NCBI RefSeq assembly: GCF_052115385.1
Contig: NZ_JBFRGP010000004.1
Coordinates: 395,039-459,038 of the forward strand
DNA: 64,000 nucleotides
Source of the DNA: Dyella_D sp052115385
Lineage (GTDB): Bacteria > Pseudomonadota > Gammaproteobacteria > Xanthomonadales > Rhodanobacteraceae
Direction: 5' to 3'
Part shown: piece after piece, positions 16,870-25,081 of the stretch
How positions within the stretch are numbered: the first letter of the stretch is position 1
Layout of the letters: each line of letters starts with the position of its first letter
Position numbers and translations under genes: made by a program
Notes under the pieces: generated by a model
Database searches by the model: none
What the model was told of the DNA's origin: nothing
The model's input: only the letters and a program-made list of their open reading frames with translations

Positions 16870-17774
16870 GCGCCGCGCGTTCAATCGCTTGCGCAGGCGC
16901 GGCGTTCGTCGCGCTGTGGGTTGCGTCGGCGCAGGCGCAGAACGCGAGCTATGCCACGCAAGTCGAACAGGCTCGCGCTGAGCGTGTGACTAAGCTGAAG
17001 CAGGCGGACGGCTATCTCACGCTGATCGCTTCCGGTTGGCTGGAGCCGGGTGACAACACGCTGGGCGCCGCTGCGGACAATCGCTTCCAGGTGCCGGGCG
17101 CACCGGCGCATCTGGGCGTGCTGCATCTGGATGCCAGCGGTGCGGTGGATCTGCGCACGACCGATGGAGTTACGGTGACGATCGACAAGCGTCCCGTCAC
17201 CGCCGCACCGATGCTGACCCAAGGCGCGCATGGCGAACGCAAGCCGACGCGCGCCTATCTCGGTGCGCAGCGCTATCTCTACGTGGTGGAAAGCGGCAAG
17301 CAGCGCGGGCTGCGGGTAAAGGACAATGCCGCGCCGCTGCGCACGGATTTCCCCGGCATCCCGTACTTCCCGGTCGATCCGTCATGGAAGATCGAAGCGC
17401 AGTGGCAGGCGTTCACCACGCCGCACACGCTGCGCATCGCCAACGTGGTCGGCACGGAAAACGACGAGCCGGTGCCGGGGCAGGCGGTGTTCGAACGCAA
17501 CGGCCAGCGCTACACGCTGACGCCGATGGAGGAAGACGGCCGTTTGTTCTTCGTGTTCAGCGACCGCACCGCCGGCAAGCTGACCTACGGCGGCGCGCGT
17601 TTCCTCTACGCCGACGTGCCGAAGGACGGCAAGCTGGTGCTGGATTTCAATCTGGCCGAGAACCCGCCGTGCGCGATCACGCCGCACGTGGTGTGTCCGC
17701 TGGCGCCGCCGGAGAATCGGCTGCGCCTTGAAGTGACGGCGGGCGAGAAAAAGTTCCAGGGCGCGGGACACTAG
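16866..17774 (+). CDS. Exported DUF1684 protein, second of a tandem pair
   Basis: The 302-residue paralogue of the preceding gene has a signal peptide (cleavage likely after AQA, about residue 24) and the same domain. GYLTLIASGWLEPGDNTLG replaces the first copy's N-terminal motif, and NPPCAITPHVVCPLAPPENR keeps the cysteine signature. It starts with TTG at 16866 inside the previous stop (ttga), so the pair is translationally coupled and probably made in similar amounts. Function is unknown. Divergence between the copies suggests an old duplication. The tandem ends at a perfect palindrome serving as a likely terminator. Confidence 0.82.
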   Translation: MSAARSIACAGAAFVALWVASAQAQNASYATQVEQARAERVTKLKQADGYLTLIASGWLEPGDNTLGAAADNRFQVPGAPAHLGVLHLDASGAVDLRTTDGVTVTIDKRPVTAAPMLTQGAHGERKPTRAYLGAQRYLYVVESGKQRGLRVKDNAAPLRTDFPGIPYFPVDPSWKIEAQWQAFTTPHTLRIANVVGTENDEPVPGQAVFERNGQRYTLTPMEEDGRLFFVFSDRTAGKLTYGGARFLYADVPKDGKLVLDFNLAENPPCAITPHVVCPLAPPENRLRLEVTAGEKKFQGAGH

Positions 17775-17781
17775 ATCGAAC

Positions 17782-17874
17782 GGCGTAGGTTGGGGTGAGC
17801 GCAGCGAACCCCAACAATGCGCAACGCTCGATGTCGCGATGTTGGGGTTCGCTGCGCTCACCCCAACCTACGCC
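17782..17874. repeat. Perfect 34-bp inverted repeat, copy 1
   Basis: Arms 17782-17815 and 17841-17874 are exact reverse complements (34 of 34) around a 25-nt loop; each contains taggttggggtgagcgcagc. It lies between the convergent ends of the DUF1684 gene and the crotonase gene, so it likely acts as a bidirectional terminator. A near-identical copy is at 21341-21431. Confidence 0.9.
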
Positions 17875-17892
17875 GGCAGGTTTCCCTTCGGA

Positions 17893-18675
17893 TCAGCGCC
17901 CCTTGAACTCCGCCTTGCGCTTCTCCAGAAACGCCGTCGTTCCTTCGCGCATGTCCTCGGTGGAAAACGCCAGCGCAAACGCCTGCGTCTCGAACTCCAG
18001 CCCCTGATCCAGCGCCGTCTCGCCGCCCTGCAGCACGGCGTCGAGGATGCCCGCCGCGGCCAAAGGTGCGGAAGCGGCGAGCTGGTCGGCCAGGGCGTCG
18101 ACGGTTGCGTCCAGCGCCTCCGGCGCCACCACGCGGTTGACGATGCCTAGCTCGTAGGCGCGCTGGGCGCCGATCATCGCGCCGGTCAGGCACAGCTCCA
18201 GCGCGGCGCCGCGGCCGGCCAGGCGCAGCAGGCGCTGGGTGCCGCCGAAGCCGGGGATCAGGCCGAGATTGATCTCCGGCTGGCCGAAGCGCGCCTTCTC
18301 GCTGGCAATGCGCAGATGGCAGGCCATCGCCAGCTCCATGCCGCCGCCGAGGGCGAAGCCCTGGATGCGCGCGATCACCGGCTTGCCCAGCCGCTCGATG
18401 GAACTCATCAAGCGCTGGCCGGCGCGCGAGAAACCCTGCGCCTGGACCGGTGTGTAGCCGTTCATCTCGGCGATGTCGGCACCCGCGACGAAGGCCTTGT
18501 CGCCGGCGCCGGCCAGCACTACCGCACGCACGGCGTCGTCCTGGGCGGCCTGGGCGAAGGCCAGGGTCAGTTCGTTGAGCGTGTCGCGGTTCAGCGCGTT
18601 GAGCTTGTCCGGGCGGTTGACGCTGATCAGGCGCACCGCGCCGCGGTTGCCGATCTCGAGGTTGCGATAGGCCAT
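17893..18675 (-). CDS. Enoyl-CoA hydratase, crotonase family
   Basis: The 260-residue protein hydrates trans-2-enoyl-CoA in fatty-acid or amino-acid breakdown. The oxyanion-hole region FVAGADIAEM and the crotonase core are intact. The two catalytic glutamates of true hydratases are present, in FALGGGMELAMACHLRI (first Glu) and RFGQPEINLGLIPGFGGTQ (second Glu). The ATG at 18675 is chosen because it begins MAYRNLEIGNRG, the family N-terminus. Substrate chain length cannot be told. It is a single gene, divergent from the FKBP gene, and its 3' end faces the 34-bp-arm palindrome. Confidence 0.9.
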   Translation of the reverse strand: MAYRNLEIGNRGAVRLISVNRPDKLNALNRDTLNELTLAFAQAAQDDAVRAVVLAGAGDKAFVAGADIAEMNGYTPVQAQGFSRAGQRLMSSIERLGKPVIARIQGFALGGGMELAMACHLRIASEKARFGQPEINLGLIPGFGGTQRLLRLAGRGAALELCLTGAMIGAQRAYELGIVNRVVAPEALDATVDALADQLAASAPLAAAGILDAVLQGGETALDQGLEFETQAFALAFSTEDMREGTTAFLEKRKAEFKGR

Positions 18676-18707
18676 GGTGGTTCCCAGCGGAGGTCGAAAG
18701 CGCAAAT

Positions 18708-18757
18708 GGTAGCAGTGGGGTAACGCTGGGGTAGCAGTGGGTAGCAGTGGGGTAGCC
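18708..18757. repeat. Short imperfect tandem repeat, ggtagcagtggg units
   Basis: About four 10-12 bp units (gtagcagtgg and variants) lie between the divergent starts of the crotonase and FKBP genes, where both promoters should be. Slippage here could alter promoter spacing. Confidence 0.6.
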
Positions 18758-18882
18758 GCGGGAACCTTTGCCACCCCGGGCGTTCTCATGCCGGTGATGC
18801 CGGCACCCCCGCCGGCCCGCTGCACGCGGCCCGTAAACCCCTTACGATGTCCGGGCTTCGCGCACCGCGATGGAGGATAGGC

Positions 18883-19614
18883 ATGACACGACTGCGTTGG
18901 TTGGCCCATGGCGCGATGCTCACGATGCTGATGGGTGCGGCAGTGGCCACGCATGCGCAGAACCGGGACAGCGCGGCCGACGCGCAGGCGGCCGGCTTGG
19001 ACAAGAACAAGCTGTCCTATGCGATCGGCTACCAGATCGGCAGCCAGTTCTCCAACGGCGACCCCGAGGTGGACATCGCCGTGATGCAGCGCGCGATCCA
19101 GGACGCGTACAACAAGCGCCGCCCCGGCGTGCCGATGCAGGACATGCACGAACAGCTGCGCCGCCTCGATAAGCACATGCACGACAAGGCGGAGTCGCAG
19201 TTCGAGCAACTGGCCAGTTCCAACGCGAGCAAAAGCGCCGATTTCCTCGCCAAGAACCGGCAGAAGCCTGGCGTAGTGCAGTTGCCTTCGGGCATCCAGT
19301 ACCAGGTGCTCAAGCAAGGTACGGGCAAGGATCAGCCGGCGCAGAACAGCACCGTCACCGTCAACTTCCGCGCCACGCTGATCGACGGCACCGAGTTCGA
19401 CAGCTCCTGGGCGCATGGCTCGCCGGTGAGCTTCATCGTCAACAACAAGGTGATCCCCGGCTGGCAGGACGTGATCCAGCGCATGCGCGTGGGCGACAAG
19501 TGGCGGGTGGTGATCCCGCCGTCGCTGGCCTACGGCGAACGCGGCAACCTGCCGCGCATCGGCCCGAACGAGGCGCTGGTGTTCGAGATCGAGCTGCTGG
19601 AAATCAAGCAGTAA
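18883..19614 (+). CDS. FKBP-type peptidyl-prolyl isomerase, exported (Mip/FkpA-like)
   Basis: The 243-residue protein has a signal peptide (about 1-26, ending ATHAQ). An N-terminal FKBP_N dimerisation region (about 35-125) holds KLSYAIGYQIGSQF, and a C-terminal FKBP domain follows (about 135-243). The FKBP core shows TVTVNFRATLIDGTEFDSS, the VIPGWQDVIQRMRVGDKW motif and IPPSLAYGERG. It should catalyse proline isomerisation and chaperone folding in the periplasm, like FkpA or Mip. The start at 18883 is preceded by a strong ggaggat site. Binding to FK506 is expected but untested. Confidence 0.9.
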   Translation: MTRLRWLAHGAMLTMLMGAAVATHAQNRDSAADAQAAGLDKNKLSYAIGYQIGSQFSNGDPEVDIAVMQRAIQDAYNKRRPGVPMQDMHEQLRRLDKHMHDKAESQFEQLASSNASKSADFLAKNRQKPGVVQLPSGIQYQVLKQGTGKDQPAQNSTVTVNFRATLIDGTEFDSSWAHGSPVSFIVNNKVIPGWQDVIQRMRVGDKWRVVIPPSLAYGERGNLPRIGPNEALVFEIELLEIKQ

Positions 19615-19687
19615 GCGCTGCCGCCGCGCCTGGCGCGGCGGCGTTCGCTGCCCGGGGAGAGAGGCCTTCGGCTAAGATGTGCGGTCC

Positions 19688-19882
19688 ATGCCGAACGATC
19701 CCGCCCCCATCCCCGCACTACCCCTGAGCCCCTGCATCGGCATCTGCCGGCTCGACGAGCGCGGCTATTGCGAGGGCTGCCTGCGCACCGGCGACGAGAT
19801 CGCGCGCTGGCGCGGCATGAGCGACGCGGAACGCCTGTATTACATGCGCGAGGTGCTGCCGGCGCGGGAGCAGGAGCCATGA
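19688..19882 (+). CDS. DUF1289 small cysteine protein
   Basis: A 64-residue protein with the DUF1289 signature: SPCIGICRLDERGYCEGCLR, then TGDEIARWRGMSDAERLYYM. Four conserved cysteines in about 20 residues suggest a metal or Fe-S site, but no function is established. It overlaps the following Nudix gene by four bases, and DUF1289 genes often sit beside Nudix or other metabolic genes in proteobacteria. Start ATG at 19688; an ATG three codons upstream is possible. Confidence 0.82.
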   Translation: MPNDPAPIPALPLSPCIGICRLDERGYCEGCLRTGDEIARWRGMSDAERLYYMREVLPAREQEP

Positions 19883-20481
19883 GCGACCCGCTGTCGCTGG
19901 TCGCCTCCGCCGTGCGCCCGCTGGCCGAGCCGCCGGATGGGCCAGGCTGGAACTACCACGAGATGGCCGAGTTGATCGGCGATGCGCCCCGCCGCCCCGC
20001 CGCCGTACTGGTGGGTTGGCGCGAAGGCGTGCAGCCGCGACTGGTGCTGACCGTGCGCAACGACAGCCTGCAGGCGCATGCGGGGCAGGTGGCATTCCCC
20101 GGCGGGCGCACCGATCCCGAGGACGCCGACGCCGTGGCCACCGCGCTGCGCGAGAGCGAGGAAGAGGTAGGCCTGGATCGCCGGCTGGTCACGCCGATCG
20201 GCTATCTCGATAGTTTCGACACCATCAGCGGCTACCGCATCACGCCGGTGGTGGCACGCATCGCATCGGAAGCGAGCCTGTATCCGGCGCCGGCGGAAGT
20301 AGCCGAAGTGTTCGAGGTGCCCTTGGCCTTTTTCCTCGATCCGGCCAATCTGCGCCGCTACAGCATGGATTTCCGCGGCCATCGCCGCGAGATGGTGGAA
20401 TTCATCCACGGCGGCCATCGCATCTGGGGCGCGACGGCCGCGATGCTGGTCAACCTGCTGCAACGCATGGGGCGTCTATGA
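19879..20481 (+). CDS. Nudix hydrolase, CoA pyrophosphatase type
   Basis: A 200-residue Nudix enzyme. It shows both the CoA-diphosphatase pattern (LTVRNDSLQAHAGQVAFPGG) and the Nudix box GGRTDPEDADAV...ALRESEEEVGL, whose glutamates bind metal. This resembles E. coli NudL and yeast Pcd1, which cleave CoA and its derivatives to 4'-phosphopantetheine and an adenosine bisphosphate. Oxidised or acyl-CoA could be the target; the nearby crotonases fit CoA metabolism loosely. It is coupled to the DUF1289 gene upstream and the rhodanese downstream (ATGA overlaps). Confidence 0.88.
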   Translation: MSDPLSLVASAVRPLAEPPDGPGWNYHEMAELIGDAPRRPAAVLVGWREGVQPRLVLTVRNDSLQAHAGQVAFPGGRTDPEDADAVATALRESEEEVGLDRRLVTPIGYLDSFDTISGYRITPVVARIASEASLYPAPAEVAEVFEVPLAFFLDPANLRRYSMDFRGHRREMVEFIHGGHRIWGATAAMLVNLLQRMGRL

Positions 20482-21338
20482 CTGCATACACCACCTTGAT
20501 CGATGCGCCGACGCTGGCTGCCTTGCCGCCGCGCGAAGTGCTGATCGTCGATTGCCGTTTCGAACTGGCCGTGGCCGGCGGCGATCCGGACAAGGGCGAG
20601 CGCGCGTATCGCGAGGGGCATATCCCCGGCGCGGTGTACGCGCATCTGGATCGCGACCTGTCGGACCTGTCGCGCCAGCGCGAAGGGCTGGGCCGGCATC
20701 CGATGCCGTCCGAGCCGGCGTTTTCCGCGGTGCTGTCGCGCTGGGGTTGGCATTCGGGTTTGCAAGTCGTTGCCTACGATGCAGCCGGTGGTGCGCTCGC
20801 CGCGGCGCGGTTGTGGTGGCTGCTGCGGCTGGTCGGGATCCGCGAGGCGGCAGTGCTCGATGGCGGCTTGCAGGCCTGGCAGGCGGCTGGATTGCCGTTG
20901 GAGCCGGGCGAGGTGGTGCGCGAGGCGAGCCAGGTGTCGCTGCGATACGACGCATCGCGTTACATCGTCGACCATCGTGCGCTCGCCGAGCGCTCGCAGG
21001 AGTTGCTGATCGATGCGCGCGCCACGCCGCGCTATCGCGGCGAAGTCGAACCGATCGACCGCGTCGGCGGACATGTGCCCGGTGCATTGAATCGTCCTTA
21101 CTCGGACAATCTGGATGCGCAGGGACGCTACAAGTCCGCCGCGTTGCTGCGCGGCGATTTCGCCGCACTGATCGGCCACACCGCGCCCGCGCAAGTGGTG
21201 CACATGTGCGGCTCCGGCGTCACCGCCTGCCACAACCTGCTGGCGATGGAACACGCGGGGCTGGAAGGTTCGCGCCTGTACGCGCCGTCGTGGAGCGGCT
21301 GGGTCAGCGATCCGGCGCGGCCGGTCGAGACCGCGTAA
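20478..21338 (+). CDS. sseA: Two-domain rhodanese, 3-mercaptopyruvate sulfurtransferase type
   Basis: The 286-residue protein has tandem rhodanese domains: an inactive N-terminal one (about 5-145, with VDCRFEL and GHIPGAVYAHLD) and an active C-terminal one (about 160-285). The catalytic cysteine C244 lies in CGSGVTAC, the loop of SseA-type 3-mercaptopyruvate sulfurtransferases rather than the CRxGxR loop of thiosulfate sulfurtransferases. It moves sulfur to cyanide or thiols. The start overlaps the Nudix gene stop. Its 3' end faces a palindromic repeat. Confidence 0.9.
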   Translation: MTAYTTLIDAPTLAALPPREVLIVDCRFELAVAGGDPDKGERAYREGHIPGAVYAHLDRDLSDLSRQREGLGRHPMPSEPAFSAVLSRWGWHSGLQVVAYDAAGGALAAARLWWLLRLVGIREAAVLDGGLQAWQAAGLPLEPGEVVREASQVSLRYDASRYIVDHRALAERSQELLIDARATPRYRGEVEPIDRVGGHVPGALNRPYSDNLDAQGRYKSAALLRGDFAALIGHTAPAQVVHMCGSGVTACHNLLAMEHAGLEGSRLYAPSWSGWVSDPARPVETA

Positions 21339-21340
21339 CC

Positions 21341-21431
21341 GCGTAGGTTGGGGTGAGCGCAGCGAACCCCAACATCGCACCGTCAGGCGCTTGGCATCGT
21401 TGGGGTTCGCTGCGCTCACCCCAACCTACGC
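21341..21431. repeat. Perfect 33-bp inverted repeat, copy 2
   Basis: Arms 21341-21373 and 21399-21431 are exact reverse complements with a 25-nt loop. They match copy 1 (17782-17874) across the arms, while the loop differs. Again it sits exactly between two convergent genes (sseA and a crotonase), consistent with terminator use. Confidence 0.9.
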
Positions 21432-21439
21432 CGTGGCGA

Positions 21440-22192
21440 TTATTTCTTTTTCAGGCGCGCCACCAGCTGCTGCAGCACCGCCTGCGTCTCCTCGCCGAAG
21501 AACGCGTCGACGAACACATCGATCGGCAGCTGTTCCGGATCCGCCCACACTTCGGTCAGATCCGCGCGCGCCAGTTGGCGCGTGGCCAGCATCGCGCCCG
21601 GCGGCAGCGCCAGCAGTTCGTTGAGCCAGTGCAGGGCGCGCGTGGTGACCTGGTCTACGCCGGTCAGCTCGTCGACGAAGCCGAAGGACAGCGCCTGCTG
21701 CGCATCGATCATCGCGCCGGCCACCAGCAGCCGCTCGGCGCGATAGGTGCCGACCACGCGGCGCAGCGCGAGCTGGATGCAGTCCGGCACGACCAGACCG
21801 ACCTGCACTTCGTTCAAGCCGATGCGGTACGGGCCTTCGGCCATCACCCGGTAATCGCAGAACAGCGACAGCACCGCGCCGCCCGCCGGCGCGTGGCCGG
21901 TGATCGCGGCCACCACCGGCACCGGCGCCATGGCGATGGCGGAGCAGGTGGCGAAGAAGCTGCTCCAGAAGCGGCGTACGCCGTCGCGGTCCTGGCTGAG
22001 CAGGGCGGGTACGTCCACGCCGGCGGAGAACATGCCGGTGGTGCCGGACAGCACGATGCCGGCCGCGCCGTCCTGCAGGGCAGTGGCGATCGCGGCCTGG
22101 ATCGCGTGCAGCAGTTCGATATTCAGCGCATTGACCGGCGGCCGCGCGAGATTGATCTCGACAATGGCGTCGTGCTTGACGAGGTTGAGCAT
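21440..22192 (-). CDS. Enoyl-CoA isomerase/hydratase family protein
   Basis: A crotonase-fold protein of 250 residues from the ATG at 22192 (a TTG six codons upstream is an alternative). Its GHAPAGGAVLSLFCDYRVMA and GLNEVQVGLVVPD segments resemble delta3,delta2-enoyl-CoA isomerases. These have the single acidic residue in LNE and lack the first hydratase Glu (here A in GGAVL). It therefore probably moves double bonds in unsaturated fatty acyl-CoAs rather than adding water. Exact substrate unknown. Downstream of it on its strand is the palindromic repeat; upstream is a hairpin ending the DUF4139 gene. Confidence 0.82.
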   Translation of the reverse strand: MLNLVKHDAIVEINLARPPVNALNIELLHAIQAAIATALQDGAAGIVLSGTTGMFSAGVDVPALLSQDRDGVRRFWSSFFATCSAIAMAPVPVVAAITGHAPAGGAVLSLFCDYRVMAEGPYRIGLNEVQVGLVVPDCIQLALRRVVGTYRAERLLVAGAMIDAQQALSFGFVDELTGVDQVTTRALHWLNELLALPPGAMLATRQLARADLTEVWADPEQLPIDVFVDAFFGEETQAVLQQLVARLKKK

Positions 22193-22216
22193 GGCGGCGT
22201 CCCCGGACAAAGAAGT

Positions 22217-22249
22217 AAGGCCCGCGAGCGTAGCAAACTCGCGGGCCTT
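22217..22249 (-). terminator. Terminator hairpin after the DUF4139 gene
   Basis: Perfect 12-bp stem aaggcccgcgag/ctcgcgggcctt with a 9-nt loop, between two genes on the same (reverse) strand. Only a weak T-rich stretch follows on the reverse strand. Confidence 0.65.
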
Positions 22250-22271
22250 GTCGCCGCTTTAAACGCTGGCC

Positions 22272-23738
22272 TTACTGCTGCGGCTGGTCGGTCTCGGCCC
22301 AGCGGTAGCGCACCGCGTAGTCCAGCGTGGCCTTGCCGCCGGCCGGCACTTCGATGCGGAATTCCAGCAGGTCGGGCTTCTGTTCCGAAGGTTTGGAACT
22401 GGACGACTGCAAGGTCCATTCGCGCCAGCGGCTCGGGTGTTCGCGCACTGTCACCGTGCGTGCCGTATCGCCGGCGTTGGTGAGGGTGATGCGGAAGGCC
22501 TCGTCCATCGAGCGGCCGGCTTTGTCCAGCTTGAATTGCGTGCGTTCGCGCTCGGCGCGCAGGTCGAACGCATTGCCCAGGGTGATGGTGGCGTCGCTGC
22601 CCTTGGGCGTGTCTTCGATGCGGCCCTCGCCGATGAACTGCGGCGTGCCGTTGCGATCGGCGGTCATCACGCGCAGGTTGCCGGCGGGCAGGCTGTCGAA
22701 CGCGCGCAGCTTCAGCGTGCTGGTCACGGTATTGCTGCCGCCGGTGTTGAAGTCGCGGTTGGTCGCCGGCTGCGGCGGCGTCCAGTGGCCGCCGGTTTCG
22801 TACAGCAGGGTGCGTTCGCAATCGAGCTGGCGCGTTTCATACAGCGGCACCTGGCTGACGCTGCCGTCGGGCAGGTTCACTGCGCCGGGCAGGGTGTAGC
22901 TGCGGTAGTCGGCGACCGAACCCTGCTGCGGCATGTCCGCCATCTGCGCCTTGCCGCGGAACGACATGGCCATCGGCGCGGCGGCCGGCATCGGGCCGGG
23001 CGTGCGGGTGATCTGCGGCTCGCCGGCGATCAGGGTCAGGTGCACTTCGTTCCAGTCGCGGCCGCTGCGGTTGGCGATGCTGGCGCGCGATTCGAAGCGC
23101 AGCTTGCAGCCGGCGCCCGGCAACAGCGTGCCGATGTACGCCGCGCGCCAGCCCAGGCCGGCGGTGGGGTAGCTCAGCGTGGCGCGTGCATTGCCTGCCT
23201 TGGCGGCGTCCACCCGCAGCTCCAGGCTGGAGCCGGTGTTGAAGTGGCCGCTGGCGCGCACGGCGGCGTAGTCGCGGATCAGGCTGGTGCGGCCGCTGCC
23301 GTCGCTGACCAGCAGGCCGTTGCCGGCGCGCAGCAGGGTGCCGCTGGCCAGCGGCTGGCCGCTGCTGCCGAGTACTTCCACCGGCTGGCCGACCAGGCTG
23401 CCCAGCGCGGCGTCGCGGCCCTGCGCCAGCTGCAGGCGCTGCGACAGCACCTTGGCGGCGTCGCCTTCGACGTCGAGCGAGAGCGCTTCGGTATCCAGGA
23501 AGGCCGGCAGGCCGCCGAGGCTGATGTCCTGCACGCCCTGTTTCAGGTCCAGGCGACGCGGTTCGCGTGCCATGGCGTAGCCGGCGTCCACGTTGCTGCC
23601 GTCGCCGCCGGTGAACAGCGAGGCGTCGTCGCTGCGGTACAGGGTCAGTTCGGTGCGTTCGGGCGTGGCCGCGGCGGCGGTGCCGGCCAGGGTGGTGGCG
23701 CAGGCCAGGGCGAGAGTGGTGAAGGGGAACTTGCTCAC
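22272..23738 (-). CDS. Exported DUF4139 domain protein
   Basis: The 488-residue protein starts with GTG at 23738, preceded by aaggag, and has a signal peptide (MSKFPFTTLALACATTLAGTAAAA). It belongs to the DUF4139 group: an N-terminal region with RTELTLYRSDDASLF, then a beta-rich C-terminal half with TLSYPTAGLGWRAAYIG, the strongest family signature, and a late ERERTQFKLDK segment. The family is widespread and probably a beta-sandwich. No enzymatic role is established. It is likely periplasmic or outer-membrane-associated. It stands next to the asparaginase gene on the same strand. Confidence 0.8.
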   Translation of the reverse strand: MSKFPFTTLALACATTLAGTAAAATPERTELTLYRSDDASLFTGGDGSNVDAGYAMAREPRRLDLKQGVQDISLGGLPAFLDTEALSLDVEGDAAKVLSQRLQLAQGRDAALGSLVGQPVEVLGSSGQPLASGTLLRAGNGLLVSDGSGRTSLIRDYAAVRASGHFNTGSSLELRVDAAKAGNARATLSYPTAGLGWRAAYIGTLLPGAGCKLRFESRASIANRSGRDWNEVHLTLIAGEPQITRTPGPMPAAAPMAMSFRGKAQMADMPQQGSVADYRSYTLPGAVNLPDGSVSQVPLYETRQLDCERTLLYETGGHWTPPQPATNRDFNTGGSNTVTSTLKLRAFDSLPAGNLRVMTADRNGTPQFIGEGRIEDTPKGSDATITLGNAFDLRAERERTQFKLDKAGRSMDEAFRITLTNAGDTARTVTVREHPSRWREWTLQSSSSKPSEQKPDLLEFRIEVPAGGKATLDYAVRYRWAETDQPQQ

Positions 23739-23851
23739 GTGCGAACTCCTTTCGTTGGGCCCCGCCGATCTTACGCAGCGCGCATGAAGATGCGGCATCC
23801 GCCGTCGCCGGCGGGTTAACCCCGGAGCGAACGTGCTGCGTTCAAGCCAGC

Positions 23852-24865
23852 TCAGTGCGTGGCGAAATAGTCGCGCAGCGCGGCCAGCTCGCGCGTCTGC
23901 GTCAGGCTCAGCGCGAGCAGGATGCGCGCCTTCTGCGGGCTGAAATCCTCGCCGGCGATCCAGCCCGCCTCGCGCAGATAACGCCGCTGCGCCACGCTGC
24001 CCAGCGGCGAGCGGGTGCACTGCACCACGGCGATGCCGCGGGCGATGGCCGCTTCCAGCGCCACGCGTTCGGCCTGGGTGACCAGGCCCGGGGCCAGGCC
24101 GGCGGAGACGATGCCCTGCGCGCCCTTGGCCAGCGCAGCTTCGATCATGGTGTCGTCGGCGCCGACGTAGGAATAGGCAATGTCCACGCGCGGCGGCCGC
24201 GCATCGTCCGGCAAGGCAGCGAACGCCGCGTCCGGCGCGTGGCGGCCTTCGGGGCGGCGGCGATAGCGGATGCGGTCGGGATCGACGCTGCCGAGCACGC
24301 CGTGGTCCATCGAGCGAAACGTATCCAGCCGCAAGGTGGATACCTTGATCACGTCGCGCGCCGGATAGATGCCATCGTTGAACACCACCAGCACGCCGCG
24401 CCCGCACGCCTCGGCATCGCCCGCCACGCGGATCGCGCCGAGCAGGTTCGCCGGCGCATCCGAACTCACCGCGCTGAGCGGCCGCTGTGAACCGGTCAGC
24501 ACCACGGTCTGCGGGATATCCAGCGTGAGGTTGAGGAAGAACGCAGTCTCTTCCAGCGTGGCCGTGCCATGCAGGATCACGAAACCTGCGAGTTCCGGCT
24601 GCTCGCGCGACAAGCGCCGCAGGGTGGCGCGCAGCTCGAACCAGTCGGTCATGGTGAGGTTGTTGCTGCCCACCGAGCGGAACGGCACCGGCACGGCCTC
24701 GGCGACGCCAGCGATTTCCGGCACGCGCGCCAGGATCTGCGCGACGTCCAGCTTGCTGCCGTGCTCCGGGTAGTCCATCAGGTCGGTGCTGGAGGTGCCC
24801 AGCGAGGCGATGGTGCCGCCGCAGCCGATGATGGCGACGCGGGGGAGGGCGGTGGGCGTGGGCAT
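23852..24865 (-). CDS. Asparaginase-family protein with altered active site
   Basis: The 337-residue protein has the type I/II asparaginase fold: nucleophile region GCGGTIASLG, the second motif VILHGTATLEETAFFL, VVLTGSQRPLSAVSSDAPAN and QGIVSAGLAPG. The usual second motif is HGTDT; here the Asp (D90 in E. coli AnsB), which holds the substrate's amino group, is Ala (codon GCC). The normally conserved Gly in the SDGP segment is also Ala. This may shift substrate away from asparagine or lower activity. The catalytic threonines appear present. ATG at 24865 is chosen; the frame stays open upstream only because it reads through a repeat element. No signal peptide, so probably cytoplasmic. Confidence 0.78.
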   Translation of the reverse strand: MPTPTALPRVAIIGCGGTIASLGTSSTDLMDYPEHGSKLDVAQILARVPEIAGVAEAVPVPFRSVGSNNLTMTDWFELRATLRRLSREQPELAGFVILHGTATLEETAFFLNLTLDIPQTVVLTGSQRPLSAVSSDAPANLLGAIRVAGDAEACGRGVLVVFNDGIYPARDVIKVSTLRLDTFRSMDHGVLGSVDPDRIRYRRRPEGRHAPDAAFAALPDDARPPRVDIAYSYVGADDTMIEAALAKGAQGIVSAGLAPGLVTQAERVALEAAIARGIAVVQCTRSPLGSVAQRRYLREAGWIAGEDFSPQKARILLALSLTQTRELAALRDYFATH

Positions 24866-24905
24866 GCGGGGCGGATTCCGTGGATGCAATCCGATCAGTG
24901 TCGCA

Positions 24906-25065
24906 AAGCCCCTCTCCCATTGGGAGAGGGGTTGGGGTGAGGGTACGGGCGGAGTGGAGTGCACCACTCCGCCCGTACCCTCATCCGGCTGCCGCCACCT
25001 TCCTCGCTCCTCACAGCCGGGCACATCCCTGTGCCCTCCCCGCGTGCTCCCGGAGGGAGAAGGAT
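24906..25065. repeat. Dispersed intergenic repeat with two hairpins, copy 1
   Basis: It begins with an 11-bp stem cccctctccca/tgggagagggg (24909-24931), then a 19-bp perfect stem gagggtacgggcggagtgg pairing with 24964-24982. A tail ctcatccggctgccgccacctt ends near ggagggagaagg. The same layout recurs at 37961-38074. This copy has about 40 extra bases in its tail. Such elements are common intergenic repeats in Xanthomonadales; function unknown. Confidence 0.75.
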
Positions 25066-25081
25066 TCCAAATTGTTGTGCT

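Noticed and set aside
17795..18007. Open frames starting MSAANPN at 17795, 21353 and on the reverse strand near 17861 and 21419
   Set aside because: All are translations of the perfect inverted repeat and its flanks; the shared N-terminus comes from the repeat, not from a protein family.
24866..25024. N-terminal extension of the asparaginase frame (53 codons)
   Set aside because: It reads through the dispersed repeat element (PLSQWERGF style) and is not conserved protein; the ATG at 24865 fits the family start.
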